Assembly: GCA_038503035.1 (NCBI GenBank)
Contig: JAVSML010000991.1
Location: 124,001 to 188,000, forward strand
DNA length: 64,000 nucleotides
Reading direction: 5' to 3'
Origin: Crocodylus rhombifer
Taxonomy: Eukaryota > Chordata > Crocodylia > Crocodylidae
This document shows positions 1 through 10,300 of the stretch, piece after piece (the first letter of the stretch is position 1; every line of letters starts with the position of its first letter). Under the pieces are notes generated by a model that saw only the letters and a list, made by a program, of their open reading frames with translations, was not told where the DNA came from and searched no databases. Both the position numbers and the translations under genes were made by a program.

Positions 1-74
1 TCCGCCCCTGAACTTCCTGCCACAACTTGATGGAATTGTAACTGAAAGGAGGGGTTCAGTGGTGTTCCCTCAGT

Positions 75-660
75 GGTGGAGGTGTAGCTTTCTATGTCAA
101 GGAAAGCTATGTGTCCCTGCAAGATGACATGGGTGCCCAGAGTGGACGACTGGAGACTCTCTGGGTTAAAATTCATGGGGAACATGGCACAGGGGACACA
201 ATGGTGGGAATCTACTACAGACCTCCTACCCAGGATCAAGAGCTTGACCAGGAGTTCACCAGGGAATTGGCCAAGGCCACACACTCCTGGTGCATGGTTG
301 TTATGGGAGACTTCAACTACCCAGACATCTCATGGGGAGAGTGCTCAGCCAATTCTCATGAGCGTGGATGAACTCTATCTGATGCAAGAAGTCTACAGGC
401 CAATGAGAGTCAAAGCACTGCTCAACCTGGTACTGGCAATGGGGGACAACCTTATCAGCAACCTGATGATCGAAGGGAAGCTGGGTGACAGTAACTATAA
501 GCTGATCACCTTCACCATCCACCGTAAAGCTTGCAAGTCAGTCAGCAATACAGAAGTCCTCAGCTTCAGGAAAACTGACTTTGACAAGCTCAGGGGAGGG
601 GAGGGGATAGGAGTTCAGAAAGAGTGGTTGCTCCTCAAGGGCGAGATCCTGGATGCATAA
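75..660 (+). pseudogene. CR1 ORF2 endonuclease-domain remnant
   Basis: APE-type endonuclease part of CR1 ORF2, which in intact elements nicks the target DNA. Visible motifs are GGGVAFYVKES, then VGIYYRPPTQDQELDQEF and VVMGDFNYPDISW (the GDFN active-site block, about 297-335). After position 371 the reading continues in another frame with LLNLVLAMGDNLISNL and DSNYKLITFTIH (about 407-540), so there is a frameshift between about 371 and 405. The position where APE-type enzymes usually carry Ser-Asp-His reads Ser-Asn-Tyr here. The N-terminal part of the domain (LYTNAHSMGNK in the 56-59 kb copy) is not present. It is a pseudogene. Confidence 0.88.
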
Positions 661-1037
661 GCAAAGTCTATCCCATCTCGGAGGAAAGGAAGCAAAAGGG
701 CACAGCAGCCCCCTCTGCAGGGAACTAGCAGTGCTCCCGCATCTAAAAACAAAGGTCTATAAAAGGATGGAGGACAAGATCTACCACCAAGGATTCTGCA
801 CTGGTCTAAACCTGCAGAGAGTGAACCAGGAAAGCCAAGGCTGTGACTGAACTCCAACTGGCTACTAGTATCGAGGACAATAAAAAGTGCTTTTTTAGAT
901 ATGTGGGGAGCCGGAGGAAAAGCAAGGGCAACGTTGGACCCCTGCTAAACCAGATGGGACAACTGACAACCGACACCCAGAAATAAGCCAGCTTGCTAAA
1001 TCGGTAATTTGTATTGGTTTTTCACTAGTCCCAAGGG

Positions 1038-2577
1038 ATGCCCCTGCCCAATAAAGGATGGGAAGGTCTGGGTAAAGGAGATGCCTTACCTTCCATCAAT
1101 GCTGACCTTGTGAAGGAACACTTTGAGAGGCTGGATATCTTCAAGTCAGCCGGCGCTGACAGCTTACATCCCAGGGTACTCAAGGAGCTGGCAAGCATCA
1201 TAGCCCAGCCCCTGTCATGGATCTTTGAGAACTCCTGGCACTCTGGTGAAGTGCCTGAAGATTGGAAGAAGGCCAATGTGGTGCGTATCTTCAAGAAAAG
1301 GGAAGAAAGTGGATCCAGCTAACTATAGGTCCATCAGCCTGACTTCTATCCTGGGGAAGATCCTGGAAAAGGTTATCAATAAAGACCATTCTCAACAGAC
1401 CGGCCGATGGCAAAATCCTGAGGGATAGCCAGCATGGGTTTGTTGTGGGTAGGTCTTGCTTGACCAGTCTTGTTTCCTTTAATGACCAGGTGACCTATTA
1501 CCTAGACAAGGGGGAAGAGATCGAAGTCATATACCTTGACTTTAAAAAAGCCTTTGATCTGGTATCCCATGTTCATCTCTTAGCAAATCTGGCCAAATGC
1601 AGCCTTGGCTTCACCATGATCCATTGGCTGGGGAATTGGCTCCGTGGTTGGACACAGAGGGTGGTGGTGCATGGAAGTTAATCATTGTGGTGCACTGTGA
1701 CTAATGGTGTCCTTCAAGACCCTGTCCTTGGGCCTATGTTATTCAACATCTTCATTAATGATGTGGATATTGGCATCAGAAGCAGACTGGCCAAGTTTGC
1801 TGATGACACCAAACTATGGGGTAAAGCATCCACACCTGAGGACAGGAGGGCAATCCAGGCTGGCACTGACAGGCTCAGGAAATAGGCAGATGAGAACCTG
1901 ATGGTGTTTAACATAAAAAAAAATGCAAGGTTCTCCATGTTGGGAAGAAAAACCTGCATCATGTTTATAGGCTCGGCGGTGCTATGCTGGGTAGTACTAT
2001 GGATGAAAGGGACTTGGGGATCATGAGAGACCACAATGTGATGCTGCAGCTAGTAAAGCAAGCAAAATACTGGCTTGCATCCATAGGTGCTTCTCAAGCA
2101 AATCCCAGGATGTCATTCTCCCATTGTATTCAGCTTGGGTGAGGCAGCAACTGAAGTACTGCATCCAGTTTTGGGCTCCGCAATTCAAAAAGGATGTGGA
2201 GAAGCTTGAGAGAGTCCAGAGAAGAGCCACACATGTGATCAAAGGTCAGGAAAATAGACCTTATGATGTCAGGTTGAGAGCTATGGGACTCTTCAGCCTG
2301 GAAAAGCGCAGGCTCAGGGATGATTTGGTGGCCACCTATAGGTTTATCACAGCTGCTCGCCAGGATCTGGGGGAACATCTGTTCACCAGAGCACCCTAAG
2401 AGATGACAAGACTGAATAGTCACAAACTCCTCCGTGACCATTTCAGGCTGGACTTAAGGAACAACTTTTTACTGTCCGAGCCCCCATGGTTTGGAATAGA
2501 CTGCCACCAGAGGTGGTGCAAGCACCTACTTTGAACACCTTCAAGAGACATTTGGATCTTTATCTTGATGAGATCCT
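1038..2577 (+). pseudogene. CR1 ORF2 reverse transcriptase remnant
   Basis: Reverse transcriptase of CR1. Visible blocks in order: FKSAGADSLHPRVLKEL (near 1140), SWHSGEVPEDWKKANVV (near 1230-1280), ANYRSISLTSILGKILEKV in the next frame (near 1318-1375), VIYLDFKKAFDLVSH (palm motif A, near 1528-1570), GVLQDPVLGPMLFNIFIND (motif B region, near 1708-1765) and KFADDTKLWG (catalytic FADD, 1796-1807). The C-terminal domain continues with QFKKDVEKLERVQRRATHVI (near 2180) and ends near 2577. Breaks: frameshifts near 1310 and 1385-1445, a stop at 1679-1681, a TAG at 1883-1885 where CR1 relatives have Trp, and a further frameshift in the A-run at 1912-1922. The catalytic aspartates survive, but the gene is dead. 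Confidence 0.92.
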
Positions 2578-2668
2578 ATGACCCCTGCTGACTTCCTGCC
2601 CTTGGGGCAGGGGCTGGACTTGAAGATCTTCCAAGGTCCCTTCCAGCCCTAATGTCTATGAAATCATT

Positions 2669-3714
2669 CCCCAACCCAGAGACAGGAATACTCACTGGCT
2701 CACTACGCTTGCTCCTGGGGCTCTGCCTCCCCTACACCCTTTCTACTCACCAACCATGAGGATCATCGTGCCGCCACACCAACTCCTAGTTCAGCTCATC
2801 AAATGCTCCCAATGATTCTCTGTCTCCTTGGCTGCTACTAGTAGCACAGGCTTGGAATTTCCATCTGCCCCTCCCCCCAACTTCCTCATTGGCCAAACTC
2901 TGTCCCTACACTGCCTCTGAATCTAAGGTGCCTATTGCAAGGCTGGAGTGGATTATGCCTGTCACATCCCCTGTGAGGGCCAGCTGGCCATGAGCCTTCA
3001 CCCCAGGGGTTAAGGGTTGTGAAGCCTCAGATGGCTTTCTACTCTTGCCCTCACTTGTTTGCAGTGGGGCAGAGTTGTGGGGGTTGTTTGCTCCAGTGGG
3101 CAACTCCACAGCATATACAGCATCCCACCTCCTGTCTTCCCCCCCACACCTGGCTTCTGCAGAGGGTTTTATATTTCCCATGGCTGTGGTCACAGCTGAC
3201 ATCATCAGCCAGCCACCACTAGCTTGACAGCTTCTCTAAAAGCCGGCACAGTGCCAGGTTGCACAGCTCCTTCCCCATCCTGGCCTGCCTCCTGGGTAAG
3301 TTTCTGTGGTGCCAGGCTCCCCGGGCCCTCCTCTGGGACTCTGGGAGCATCAGGGTCTGTCCCTGGTGCTTCTGGCCCCTGAGGGCATACCCCGCCACCA
3401 TACTTTCCTTTTGGGGAAAAACTCTATTGCCATGACATAAGCCTGCATTGGGGCTGCACTAATCTTTCCAGTTCCTCTATGAATAAGGCAGTTGAGCATT
3501 GTTATGAATGCTATTAGTAATGACTGTTTCCTATAGCAGATCCTTGTGTGTCAAGGGACTACTAGTACTACTAATCTTAGGCTTCATTTGAATCAGATTA
3601 TGACTGTCTTTGATTATCTTCAAACTAGGAGCCTCTAGACTCAATTTCCTATTTATTCATCTATATATGGACAAAATGAATATGTCCATATACAGTAAGT
3701 CACAAAGTCAGAAA
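2669..3714. other. No gene seen; moderately GC-rich unassigned stretch
   Basis: This follows the 3' end of the first CR1. It holds C/T-rich and GC-rich sequence between about 2880 and 3420 and AT-rich sequence afterwards, with a small hairpin at 3664-3692 (10-base arms, 9-base loop). Short open frames on both strands show no recognisable protein family. No transposon termini were identified. Confidence 0.5.
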
Positions 3715-3850
3715 TAGGTAGTTCTGGGTGGGACCTCATGCGGTCATTCAGTGCAGCCATCTGTTCAAAGCAAGATCATCTCTTTCTAAATCATCCTAGA
3801 CAAGTGTTTCTCTAACCATCTCTTAAAAATCTGTGAAAACAAACTCTCAT
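3715..3850 (-). mobile_element. Old CR1 3' end fragment, minus strand
   Basis: Read on the minus strand, this has the layout of a CR1 3' terminus: on the plus strand GGGACCTCATGCGGTCATTC near 3731, then a CAGCCATCTGTTCAAAGCA block and an AAATCATCCTAGACAAGTG block near 3795. The order matches the CR1 pattern of a 'GGGACCT...GGTCAT..AGTCCAGCC..CTGCTCAAAGCA' tail followed by 'AAATCATCCCAG'. Divergence from the other copies is high, which suggests an old insertion. No coding part is left. Confidence 0.65.
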
Positions 3851-6800
3851 ACAAACCCCCAAACTCTTATACAACCCTCCTCAGCAGACCCTCCTCCTCC
3901 CCTCAGCCCTGGCTTACTTGCATTGCACTCCCAGCATGGGTCCCAGCATTGACACACATGTGCAGAAGCGGGGAACATATCTATGATGCTATTTAAAGCA
4001 AGCCAAGCAATCATACAGGAGGCCCTACAAACATTTGCATGTGCCCATTGTACCTGCCTGTGACACACTGATAAGTGCCAAACAGTTCAGGACTGTGTTA
4101 ACCATGTTCAGGCTTCTACTTGTACTGGAACTCTGGTACACTGAGTGCTCTTCCTTTCAGGGGGATCTCCTCCTGCTTTCCTGCCATGTCTTGGTCTTAA
4201 AAGTAAATAAGGGAGGTTCCTAGTATGGTGTGGACCACCCTCGGGTATACTCAGCATAGGCATTTCTTAGGGCTCCTCCTTTCCCTACATCCCATCCACA
4301 CACCATCCTGGTGTATGGTACTAGCTGTTTGAGATATAGGCAATCAGCCAGGCCTGGTGTTTTCCCCACCCTGATGAATGTTTTTAAATGAGGGGGGTGT
4401 CACATATATAATGAATTAATTTGCCATGGTGATATTATAAATCAAAAGAAATATCTCCATAAATTAATCTGAAAATAAGGAAAAGAAAATGTAGGTCCTA
4501 ATTAAAATATCCTCATAGTCTTTTTAATAAAGTCAGTCAGATCACTAAGTGAAATTAATTCACAATACACAATGCACATTAATTCAGTATGAGGCTGATG
4601 TTAAAATCAGGAATGACCTATAATCATTCCCCTGGACCACTCTGGTCCTCAATGGGCCATCAGGCACTCTTAATCCAGCTGTGCCCTAATCTAGAAGAAA
4701 ACAGCCCTTCTGGCCATGTGCCTTCCTAATAATTCTGCCTGCAAAGTGTTGAACCTATCCTCGGCACTTCTTAACCAGTTCATTCAAAAAAATAAAAATG
4801 AGGAGACAAAAGAAAAGGCCAAAAGAAAACAAGAAAAGAGGCTGCAAAGCAGAGCCTCACTCATGCATCCCTCTAGTTGTGTCCAGGTATTGGGATCCTA
4901 GACCCTTCTCCTTCTAGGCAGCCCCAACACTAGGAAGATGGAGATACCTCCAGGTATTTTTTTGGGAAACTGGCTCAATGCTTTGCCAGTCACACTGAAT
5001 GGTAGCTCGTGGCAACAGTGCACTCACTGCTCTGTGACCTCTTTTGCTGCACCTATATTAGGTAAGTATTCCCCAGTTCCAGCCCTTATCAGACATTTCA
5101 TGTGGATGTTGTGCGTCCTTCCAACACCACTCAAACCCATCCCCCTGGGGTTCCAGTCCCTGGAATGAGTCACACCATGACACCCATAGGGTATTTGGCA
5201 TCTACAAGCAGATAGGGATAAGCCATATCTAATTTTGTTATTGTTTTGTTTGCATGGGTTATTATGGATTTAGTTCTATACCCTTGTATGATAGATAAAG
5301 AGGGACAAAGGATATTCACACCTAGAGGATCAAAACCCAAATGGTTAGAAGAAAAAAACACTGAGATTTACATTTGTAAATGTAATATTATAAATCATAA
5401 ATATTATGCATGTTGAATTCCAAGATGAGGCACCAAGGCCTGACCCTGGCACGGAAAATGCTTTTTAAGGAATATAATCTTCTACTCCAGTAGCATTTGA
5501 TTAGAACTAAAAGTCTGGACTGTTAATCTTTATTTCTGAAATCATGTTAAACATCCCTTCAGTCACAAATGGGTCAGTAAAGATATCTGACTGGTCAAAT
5601 GGATATATGTTAAATGAACAGGAGGTTATATGGACAATAGTTGATTTTCAAGAATTCTATAGAAGAATAGAATTGGCCAGATAAGGACAGGCCCTTCAGC
5701 CTGACCATGGGAGCCAGAGTTTGTCTAACGCACTAGCCCCTAGCTAGTGGGCTGACAAGTATGTATTCTTAGATTTAAGATCCAGGGTAAAATCAGATTA
5801 TTGTTCTAACATGTTCTTTTGTTAAGTTATTCTTATATCTCAGTCTGCATCTAAAATATAGTTACTGATTTCTTGTTTTCATAATAAAGCTTTTGTTAGG
5901 GTTTTGCCCACTTATTGTCAGAGATTACCGTGATTCCAGAGCATTTGTGTATACAGGTAGGCTTCGTGCACAAAATGGGATTCATCTTTTCTGAACACAT
6001 GACTGAACAAGGGTGTGATTCTTCTAACTGGCAAAATCTCTTTTGCTAAGAGTCGGCAAGACCTGGGTAAAACTGGTAAAGCTGAGGCATCAGAGGTTAG
6101 CGAGGTGACCTTTGGAGCATCTCAGTCTGTTCTCAGTGGTTAAGCAGCAGAGTGGCTTGAAACAAAAGGACATTGCTAGAGGTATCAGATCATCCCAGAA
6201 GTGTCTCTGAAAGGCATTCCTGGCAACATCCATGTTCAGAAAATGTCACAGTAAATCAATGGACAAGCAGCAAACCAGTATATGGAGAGACTGCTAAGGT
6301 CAAGATGAGGCATTGCTGGAATAAAACATATCATATTGCTATCAAAAGAGAAAATAATAAGCTACTAGAGCAAAGTCTCCAAAAACCATCTTGTTCATAA
6401 ATCATCCACATACATCATTCCTTCCTAACCAATTATTTACTGAATCATTTTCTACCATGCGCAGCAATACATTTGGTGGCCAAGATATCAAAGCCACCAG
6501 TCTTTTAAATGGTTTTGAAGATCTAAGCCTAAACCTTTTTATTTACTCACAACACATTTGCTGAGGAAGAGGCTTTTTCATTCTAGAAGGCAGCTGATGC
6601 AAATTACTCTTAAATATAAAATACACAGCCCACATTTTAGGCTGGGTGTGCATGCCCAGCACACTAGGTATTTTAAAAACTGGTATTTAGTTGGCAGTTC
6701 TGGTGGGCAGAATTGGAAATCATTTGTTTTACAAACCACAGACTACTGGCCTTTAGTGCATAAATAAATTATACCATTTTTCAAGTATTTTGACAAAACG

Positions 6801-7370
6801 GTATTGGGAAAACCAGTTCTTTGAAGACAGCCATTTTAGATTTAATACAACTAGGTCAACACAGATATTACACTCATATTAAATGGAGCAGCCAGCACAA
6901 ATATTATTCAGAGGATATGTTACCTAACTGTTGGAACAGTTTCTGTTGTCTTAGTGACAATGAACTATGTAGAAATCAGTATTCAAGTTATTCCTTCTAT
7001 TCAGCTTCTTATTAGTTTATTCATGGAATAATTATAAATATGATATAATAATAATCTAAAAAATTAACAGCCATAAGAATAGTTTTCTTGTGATTCATAC
7101 AACTGAACATTCACACATAAATTAGTAAAAGCATCTGGCATATTCTAAGATTAAATAAAATAAATGTTTGCTAATTTAAATGCTGGGTGTGGGCAGAGTA
7201 GGGGGGTGTCTTCTTTAAGTATTTTATTTTCTTTAAGTCCTAGAATACTGTTTCCCATTGAAAATGGGTGCCCCAGTTAACATATAGGATGCAGCCAGAA
7301 GTGAGAATTTTCACCTGATCTGTTCTCAGAAATATGTTTCTAGGTGTGACTGAATGGTCAGCTGGGTGAC
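3851..7370. other. No gene seen; AT-rich unassigned sequence
   Basis: This is AT-rich sequence with only short open frames on both strands, none with a recognisable domain. No tRNA, snRNA, LINE or TIR signature was found by reading. It may contain old, diverged repeats that need a library search. Confidence 0.45.
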
Positions 7371-7649
7371 TGAGGAACATGAGTCCTTATGGCAGCTGGC
7401 TGGCAGGCTCTGGGACCACTGATCTCTCCAAGCTGGCCAGGGAGCCACAGGCATGAAGGGTTTATCCTGCACAGCTAGTCTGGCTGCCAAGATGCCCACC
7501 TGCAGCTGCAGTGTTGTTTCTTCTGCACTATTGCCTGGCCAGCCACCTCCCCATGCATGCTGGGGTCCCCAAGACATATACCTTGTTCTGCCTCTTCAGC
7601 CTCACCGTGGGGCTGCTTCACATGCAGGCTGCCTCATGTTGCCTCCCCC
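7371..7649. repeat. 279-bp segment duplicated in inverted orientation at 10684-10962
   Basis: Reading 7371-7649 against the reverse complement of 10684-10962 gives 279 aligned bases with no gap and four differences by eye, all substitutions. The match begins at TGAGGAACATGAGTCC and stops abruptly at GTTGCCTCCCCC. Beyond both ends the two loci are unrelated. The segment is GC-rich and carries open frames on both strands, but these follow from base composition and show no known domain. It is not flanked by obvious inverted termini of its own. Confidence 0.9.
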
Positions 7650-7735
7650 TCTTTGCATGAGGTATCAGATAAAGATGTTACAAAATGTAGCCTCTTTTGT
7701 AACTTGTGTCTGTGGAGCTCCCAGCTTGTCTCTGT

Positions 7736-7897
7736 TTTCAGAATGGGAGAGGGGACAGGGAGCAGAGAGTTCAGTCTGTGGGTTTTTCAGCCCAAGATGA
7801 GGGGGATGCAATTCACCCACCCCACCCTTCAGCACCAGCTGGGGAGCCCCAAGAATGAGCTCCCTCCACTGCCTTTCCCCTCTCCCATTCTGAAAAG
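7736..7897. repeat. Inverted repeat, about 20-base arms
   Basis: TTTTCAGAATGGGAGAGGGG near 7736 is matched by its inverse, CCCCTCTCCCATTCTGAAAA, near 7877, with about 120 bases between. The surrounding GC-rich block (about 7650-7970) is probably further transposon-derived material next to the duplicated segment. No coding content is recognised. Confidence 0.7.
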
Positions 7898-7970
7898 AGC
7901 AGCGCTGGCAGAGCGCCTAGCCATTGTTATGGGAAACTGGCTGCAGGCTCCCAGGGGCAGCTAATTCACC

Positions 7971-9507
7971 ACCCCCTTGGAAACAACAGTGAACTTCTCT
8001 TTGGTCTGGGGTAACATTGTAACTCAGAACACTTTCCAGAAATTGTTCTGAGATACAGCTGGAAGGTGCACTTTTGTCTGTACCATTAATTTAATCAAGA
8101 AACTGAAGTGTCCATCCTCAAAGTAAAGATTTTCAGCCTAAAATATGAATTGTTTTCAAAAGAAAAGGCAATTTTTGCCTTTCTGTTCCTTACAAACAGA
8201 ATTTTCTACTTCCCTGAATAAGGCAGTACCTGGAAACACATATCTTGCTTTTTGCAAGGGGCAGGATCCTCTGTAACGTCAGGAACATACTACCTTAACT
8301 ATATTTTTCCCTCTTACTATGATTTTAATGAGTACATTATTAAACAGGGAATTTATTTATTACCTTGGTCATGGATGTAGATTTATAAAGAATCTAATGG
8401 AAATGTGATGATGCTATTGGCTTCCTTCATCTACAATTTGATCTAAAGGTGACTTTTTCTTAAACTAAGTTCTAAAACTCATGCAAACACATCCATGCCC
8501 TTTAAGCAGACAGTTTTATTATCTAACAAAACAAATCTCTCCCTTCTTTTGACTTGGTTCTCACAGTGCAATATGTTCAGTTTATATTCAGTTTATAGTC
8601 TTGCCTTTCTAACACAGAACCTTGTAATTTGACTTTTGTTTAACCCTGAAAACCACTTAATTAACATGCTAATAATAGGTTAGAGGGTATATCCTTATCA
8701 TATTACATTATATCCAAACAGATAAATATAAGAAAATAAATAAAGCCCATGCCCAGATCTAACTCAAAATACAGAGCCAATAATACACACCATCAGCTTC
8801 AGTGTGTAGGAAACTATCCAAGTCTCTTATTTAAATAGACATCCACATGTGGATGTGGATGTTCAGATAGTTGGTGAATAGTAGTATGTATAGTTTCATG
8901 CTAATGCAGATGCCTCTAAAAAGCAGGCAAATTAGGTTGAAGTACATTGAGAAACTGTTCACTTATGCCAATGTCAGCTAATGAAAACACCCACTAGCCC
9001 TCCCCCGCCCCCACAGGGGTTTTGTAGGTACAACTTCTGCAAACACTTCAGTGTTATTCTTGAGAGAGAGACTTTCAAGGAACCTAAGGAGGATGCTACT
9101 CAGTGTCATTATTGCTCAGACCAGTGTATGGAGATAGATATAAATCATCTCATGACTTAGACCCTTTAATACTGGTCTGAATAGTACAAAAGATAACACA
9201 TAAGGTGGGAAAATGTGACCTGACAGGATGGCTGACTAGATCATAATTCTTTTTCCCCTAAATTCTGTGATAACTCATAAAGGGGAAATAAGGAGGCTGG
9301 AGGTTATTCTTAAATATTATGTACTTTATACATAATATTTAATGGACTTGTGTACATTAGTTTAAAGAGGTAATCTGCAACCTTATTTTTCACTACCAAA
9401 TCAAACTCGGAGCCCGTAGTACTGCAGAGAAAGCTGTGGGGAGAATCTTCTGTCCTGATAAAAATGAAGCAAATGCTATCTCAGAGTTCAGCAGGAAGTC
9501 TCCATGG
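7971..9507. other. No gene seen; AT-rich unassigned sequence
   Basis: This is AT-rich sequence with no open frame of note and no recognised RNA or transposon signature. It includes a perfect 18-base palindrome, ACATCCACATGTGGATGT, near 8841. Confidence 0.45.
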
Positions 9508-10109
9508 CTAGGGACAGAAGTTACACATAAACCAGTTTAAGTGATCAGAAACCGGTTTAAACCTGTAACAGAACAGAACTTCACTGCACATGAACCAGTT
9601 TCAAAATGGCTGAAACATGTTTAAGATAAACCTCATTTAATGCAGTATCAGACTTAACTGATTTATGAAACTTCTGTCCCAGACCCCTTCCTGCTTCAAG
9701 TTAAATCTGAGTCCCTTAGCATCCCAGCATACTTTGCAGCCCTGGGTTGGGCTGTGCTGTCTGCTTCAGAGATGAGGGTTGGCTCCTCCCTTTGGGCCCC
9801 AGTGATAGCTGGCTGATGAGAGGGTAAGGGTAGGGGTGGGAATCCCAACTGGGAACCGCAGCCAGGTCTGCCTAGGGGGAGGAAGGAACAGCCTCCTCCA
9901 GACTTTGCCCCACTGGAGGGAGTGGAGGCATGAGTGGGGTGTGGGGAGAAGCCTGGGAGGGACTGCCCCTAGGTAGACTCCAGCTGACCGCCTGCTATCC
10001 ATTTACTCTTTCCCATTGGGATCACCACTTTGGCCAATATACACAGCAGAGGGACAGTGTAAGCACGAGGAATCTAACCCTATCTTGCTCACTCTTCTCA
10101 GTAAATTCC

Positions 10110-10190
10110 TTTTTTTTTTTTTTTTTCATAGATTGTGAGGCTGGAAGGGATCTCAGAAGATCATAGGGTCCAGCCCCCTCCACCAGGCAG
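10110..10190 (-). mobile_element. CR1 3' tail fused directly to the U6 copy
   Basis: Continuing on the minus strand from the U6 3' end without a gap comes CTGCCTGGTGGAGGGGGCTG, then GACCCTATGATCTTCTGAG and ATCCCTTCCAGCC, ending CAATCTATGA and 17 A residues (10126 down to 10110). This is the terminal 60 or so bases of a CR1 in the same orientation as U6. The joined unit sits between sequences that are contiguous in the right palindrome arm (near 11673-11690). AAAGG lies on both sides, consistent with a short target duplication, with four extra bases next to the U6 start. Confidence 0.85.
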
Positions 10191-10300
10191 AAAAAAATAA
10201 ATGGAATGCTTCATGAATTTGCATGTCATCCTTGTGTAGGGGCCCTGCTAATCTTTTATGTATCATTCCAATTTTATATATGTGCTGCCAAAACAAGCAC
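10191..10300 (-). ncRNA. U6 spliceosomal snRNA retropseudogene
   Basis: The minus strand reads as U6 snRNA from its first base at 10300: GTGCTTGTTTTGGCAGCACA, then a TAAAATTGGAA block, AGATTAGCAGGGCCCCT, CAAGGATGACATGCAAATTC and GAAGCATTCC, ending in a T-rich stretch (TTTATTTTTTT) like the U6 3' end. The conserved ATACAGAGAAGATTAGC region is ATACATAAAAGATTAGC and the ACGCAAATTCGTG box is ATGCAAATTCATG. Most changes are C-to-T or G-to-A, as expected from CpG decay. U6 base-pairs with U4 and U2 in the spliceosome, but this copy is diverged, inserted in a repeat and fused to a CR1 tail, so it is read as a retropseudogene and not as a working gene. Confidence 0.93.

Larger units (their letters stand above)
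1..2668 (+). mobile_element. CR1 LINE copy 1, decayed, plus strand
   Basis: A CR1-family non-LTR retrotransposon. In order it shows endonuclease remains (about 75-660), a linker, the reverse transcriptase (about 1038-1885), the C-terminal region (about 2124-2577) and a CR1-type 3' end, where a GGGGCAGGGGCTGGACTTG segment leads into CTTCCAGCCCTAATGTCTATG near 2607-2660. The left end is cut by the window edge or truncated just outside it. Several frameshifts and stops make it non-functional. The C-terminal wording (FSLEKRRLRDDLVATYRF) matches the minus-strand copy at 17.5-19.6 kb more than the copies at 50, 59 and 63 kb, so two CR1 subfamilies are present. CR1 elements normally make no clear target duplications, and none was seen. 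Confidence 0.93.

Noticed and set aside
10191..10300. Functional U6 snRNA gene
   Set aside because: Many substitutions in conserved parts, direct fusion to a CR1 tail with poly(A), and location inside a repeat. No upstream snRNA promoter element was recognised.
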